A stretch of 10,000 nt of DNA from Chrysomallon squamiferum (Eukaryota; Mollusca; Gastropoda; Neomphalida; Peltospiridae). The stretch is from NCBI GenBank assembly GCA_012295275.1, contig CM022674.1, forward strand, positions 12,019,864 through 12,029,863, in the 5' to 3' direction. The translations under genes and the position numbers were made by a program. A model generated the notes under the pieces. It saw nothing but the letters and a program-made list of their open reading frames with translations. It had not been told where the DNA came from and did no database searches. Below are positions 7,755 to 10,000 of the stretch, one piece after another. The number at the start of each line of letters is the position of its first letter. Within the stretch, counting starts at the first letter, position 1.

Positions 7755-7776
7755 CATCATTATTATTATTATTATA
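7611..7776. repeat. (AAT)n and (ATT)n facing each other, large inverted repeat
   Basis: A near-pure AAT run (pure 7624-7669) is followed, after a 38-bp GTT/CTT-rich spacer (7670-7707), by an ATT run (pure 7708-7754, then interrupted by CATCAT and resuming to about 7776). The two runs are reverse complements, so they could pair as a stem of about 46 bp. The overlapping Asn/Leu/Tyr/Ile polymer frames here are artefacts. Confidence 0.92.
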
Positions 7777-8185
7777 AAGAAATTTATTAAAAAAAAATTA
7801 ATAATAACTTGAAATACTGAGTAAATCATTATGTAATTCTTACTCTCAGTCTATTGATATCAATGGTAGTGTTGATTTCTGTGCCCGGAATGACGTCATG
7901 CTTTATTATTCGCAAAGTTTGGTTACGAGATACACAGAAACTGATGAATGGAATCATCCAAAATGTGTTTTGGATATTTATTCACACCACTGTCTATTAT
8001 TTTTTAAAATTCTTCTTAATTATGCGACAGTGTTGTTTTTTGTGACTGTTTTGTGTGTGTCTGTGTCTGTTGTTGTTGTTGTTGTTTTTTAACCAGCTCA
8101 CGTTTAAGTCTTGAAATCTGAGATTGTAGTGATGCTTTAAAATTTCACAACAAATTATTTTAAACTACTAATGATATGGTTGTAC
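7777..8185. other. Intergenic, one weak exon-like segment
   Basis: The region is mostly AT-rich with a short (GTT)n at about 8067-8085. An acceptor-like TTCTTACTCTCAG ends at 7849 and is followed by an open stretch containing spaced cysteines, discussed among the findings. No matching donor or in-frame partner is found, so it is not called a gene. Confidence 0.4.
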
Positions 8186-8413
8186 CTGACGTGAAAGAAA
8201 GACGGAAGAATGAACGAAAGAATGAAAGAGGAAAAGAAGGAAACCAATTCGTAGCAGTTTACCACCACCACCACAACAACAATAAAACATAATAACAATG
8301 ATGAAGATAATGATAATAATAATAGAAGTAATAATAATAATAAAAAGAAGAAGAAGAAAAAGAACAAGAACAACAATAATTAGTAGTAATAGCATTAGTA
8401 GTAGTAGTAGTAA

Positions 8414-8454
<41 letters not shown>

Positions 8455-8455
8455 T
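8186..8455. repeat. Purine-rich and compound triplet repeat tract
   Basis: GAAAG/GAAGG-type purine-rich sequence (about 8190-8243) is followed by CAC/AAC triplets (about 8261-8285), AAT/GAT triplets (about 8290-8341), AAG triplets (about 8342-8370) and (AGT)n at about 8394-8455. Minus-strand frames 8155-8376 and 8168-8395 are Leu/Phe/Ile/Val polymers produced by these repeats. Confidence 0.9.
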
Positions 8456-8785
8456 TTTAGTGTTAACATAAATTCTTTAAACTTTGATGAAAATCTACTA
8501 AATAAATAACTGCGAAATAAACTGATATCAAGCAACAGAAAACGAGAACATATTAACTAATATAGGTATACTAAAACATTTAATGAATCATACCACTTAT
8601 TAATTGTGAAAAGGATTTCTTTCCGCTAATTAGGGCAGTCAGATGATCAGGTTTGGTTTTCAGTTTTACCCAAACCCATCAATCATCGCCCGTTTACTCA
8701 TCTGCTTCCGGCAAGTTTTGACATGCGCATCATTTGACTACGTGTTTTCAGTGGACAAGACGTATCTCTCTCTCTCCAGTTAAAG
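8456..8785 (+). promoter_or_regulatory. Candidate promoter / 5' UTR of the second gene
   Basis: The first part, to about 8635, is AT-rich. From about 8637 the sequence becomes unique and more GC-balanced. It carries CTTCCGGC (8705-8712, like an ETS-factor site) and the palindrome ATGCGCAT (8723-8730, NRF-1-like), 75 and 56 bases before the ATG. A 7-bp inverted repeat (GGTTTGG 8650-8656 / CCAAACC 8670-8676) lies upstream. TCTC repeats at 8764-8776 followed by CAG could be an initiator-proximal pyrimidine tract or a splice acceptor. No TATA box is seen. This is motif inference only. Confidence 0.28.
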
Positions 8786-8810
8786 ATGGCGTACTTGTTA
8801 TTTCTTACTG
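8786..8810 (+). CDS. Exon 1 of the second gene
   Basis: Eight codons (MAYLLFLT) plus one base precede a GTATGT donor. The ATG context AAAGATGG has a purine at -3 and G at +4, a good animal start. Size and phase match exon 1 of the first gene (22 nt, phase 1). Confidence 0.5.
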
Positions 8811-9529
8811 GTATGTAGCTTTTATTAAATTACATGATTTTTAAACATTTTTTAATTTTATTGATTTTTTTTAAAATATCTATTATATCATATATAATAT
8901 ATATTTACTATGAGGGATAGTATATTGGAACTGATGATCTAAAAATGTTAAGTAATATTTTTACACTAAAATGATTCGATGTATCTATGTATGTATGTAT
9001 GTGTACATATGTTTTGTATGTTAGCATAGATATGTGTATGACCTATGCACGTGCAAAACAGTACAAACAAGCTTAAACAAACATCAAGAATCTTAAAATA
9101 ATGTTCGCAGTAGTTATACAGATTGATAACTGGACTAAGTGACACTGCACAAAGGAGTAAGGATACTCATAGGAGTGGTAACAGCTAGACAAAAAAAATA
9201 CTAATCAAGTGAAAGTTTTTATATGTGTGTAATTTTAATTAAAATTATTAATATCGTTTTAAACTTGTTTCTGTTTCCTTTATTTAATTTTTTTACCAAT
9301 TGATTTTACGAGCAGAAAAGTAAAGAATATTTCATTCATTTACTGACTAAATGATTCTAAATGATTCTGTTATAGTGTGTTTTATTTACCATTTATTAAA
9401 TAAATAATTAATATTTATTGATACTGATAAAGTGATTTAATACTGATTTAATATTAAATGAATGCAACATCTGCAATATATATTTTTTGTACATAAGTTC
9501 TCTTTTTTGTAATAATAGTTCTTGTAACA

Positions 9530-9598
<69 letters not shown>

Positions 9599-9858
9599 CA
9601 TACTACTATTACTACTAAAACTAATAATAATAACCGTAATATATAATTTGTCGTAATCATATCTAGTATTATAATTATAGCTGATTTGTTGTTATTATTG
9701 TTGCAGCATGTGTTGCTGTCTCTCTTAACAAAAGTAAATTTCCTTCCCTACTCTTCCCAAAGTTAATTACCTACATCATTAGACGCTCCTCCCTAGACCC
9801 CGCCCTTTTGTCCCGTGTGCACGGAGTACTTCCTGATCATTATGAAACTCTGTCCTAA
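8786..9858 (+). CDS. Start of a second secreted-protein gene, possible tandem paralogue (partial)
   Basis: A 25-nt exon 8786-8810 encodes MAYLLFLT plus one base and is followed by a GTATGT donor (phase 1). The acceptor TTATTATTGTTGCAG ends at 9706. Joining to 9707 completes an Ala codon and continues CVAVSLNK, giving a plausible signal peptide. The first gene has the same layout: a tiny phase-1 first exon, with the peptide finished after the intron by TCLAV. The frame then runs to TAA at 9856-9858 (58 codons in all) without any further cysteine. Alternatively a weak donor at 9734 (AAAA|GTAAAT, phase 1) ends a 27-nt second exon, with the rest beyond the window. I favour a gene continuing past the right edge. 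The downstream structure is unresolved and no function can be given. Confidence 0.4.
8811..9706 (+). other. Putative intron 1 of the second gene
   Basis: This is 896 bp of AT-rich DNA with a short ATGT run at about 8981-9001, (AAT)n at about 9530-9597 and ACT/AAT triplets to about 9632. No cysteine-bearing exon with good splice sites is visible. The minus-strand Leu-rich frame 9454-9660 is a microsatellite artefact. Confidence 0.4.
9530..9597. repeat. (AAT)n microsatellite
   Basis: A pure AAT run of about 22 units, the longest AAT tract in the window. Confidence 0.97.
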
Positions 9859-10000
9859 CACTTGCCGCTCTGATCAAAGCACAGCCTCCAGCTGAACGCC
9901 ATGTTTTCTACACGAAACAACATCAGTCTAAGTAAATCAAAAGTTTTGGGTTTGGCAGCGGATACGTACGCTCTAAAGTGACATCATTTATCCTCGGTGT
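9859..10000. other. Right edge, nothing recognised
   Basis: This is unique, non-repetitive sequence of balanced composition. It may be an intron or the 3' part of the second gene. No open frame of note. Confidence 0.4.

Noticed and set aside
7538-7790. Poly-Asn/poly-Leu and poly-Ile/poly-Tyr open frames
   Set aside because: They are translations of the AAT and ATT arrays in two frames.
9734-9858. Cysteine-free extension of the second gene to TAA as a finished 58-residue protein
   Set aside because: Not excluded, but a bare signal peptide plus a short tail without domain features is less likely than splicing onward. It is recorded as an alternative in the gene entry.

Overview
The window is AT-rich eukaryotic (animal) DNA. 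It is dominated by trinucleotide and tetranucleotide microsatellites (AAT/ATT, AGT/AGC, GTT, TTTA, TATG, GT), and its coding sequence is broken into short exons of 136-190 bases separated by 0.2-1 kb introns with GT..AG ends. The density and mix of triplet repeats, with long TATG/TATA stretches, suggest a mollusc, possibly a cephalopod such as an octopus. This is an inference from repeat texture only.

Layout: 1-423 is AT-rich with no gene. 424-891 is a minisatellite of about 34-bp units in two interspersed types, one of which can fold into a hairpin. 892-1323 is unique sequence upstream of the first gene. 1324-5683 holds one complete seven-exon coding sequence on the + strand. It was reconstructed by joining splice sites and stays in frame across every junction, giving 1092 nt and 363 codons plus a stop. 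5684-6409 is the 3' flank with candidate poly(A) signals, running through a TATG-rich stretch. 6741-7175 is a probable non-autonomous hAT-type transposon with near-matching 8-bp target duplications. 7176-8455 is non-coding and repeat-rich, including a large AAT/ATT inverted repeat. 8786 begins a second, partial gene on the + strand whose first exon and split signal peptide resemble the first gene.

The main result is the first gene. It predicts a secreted protein with an N-terminal signal peptide and six exon-encoded three-cysteine units. Spacing and intron phases show that these form three two-exon, six-cysteine domains: first-to-second Cys separation 11/11/11, third-to-fourth 9/9/9, and phases strictly alternating 1-2-1-2-1-2. 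I do not recognise the protein by name. The Cys pattern is reminiscent of the nematode DUF19 (T20D4.11-like) and arthropod 27-kDa haemolymph glycoprotein families, but this could not be tested. The second gene start may be a tandem paralogue, although its second exon shows no cysteine domain inside the window.
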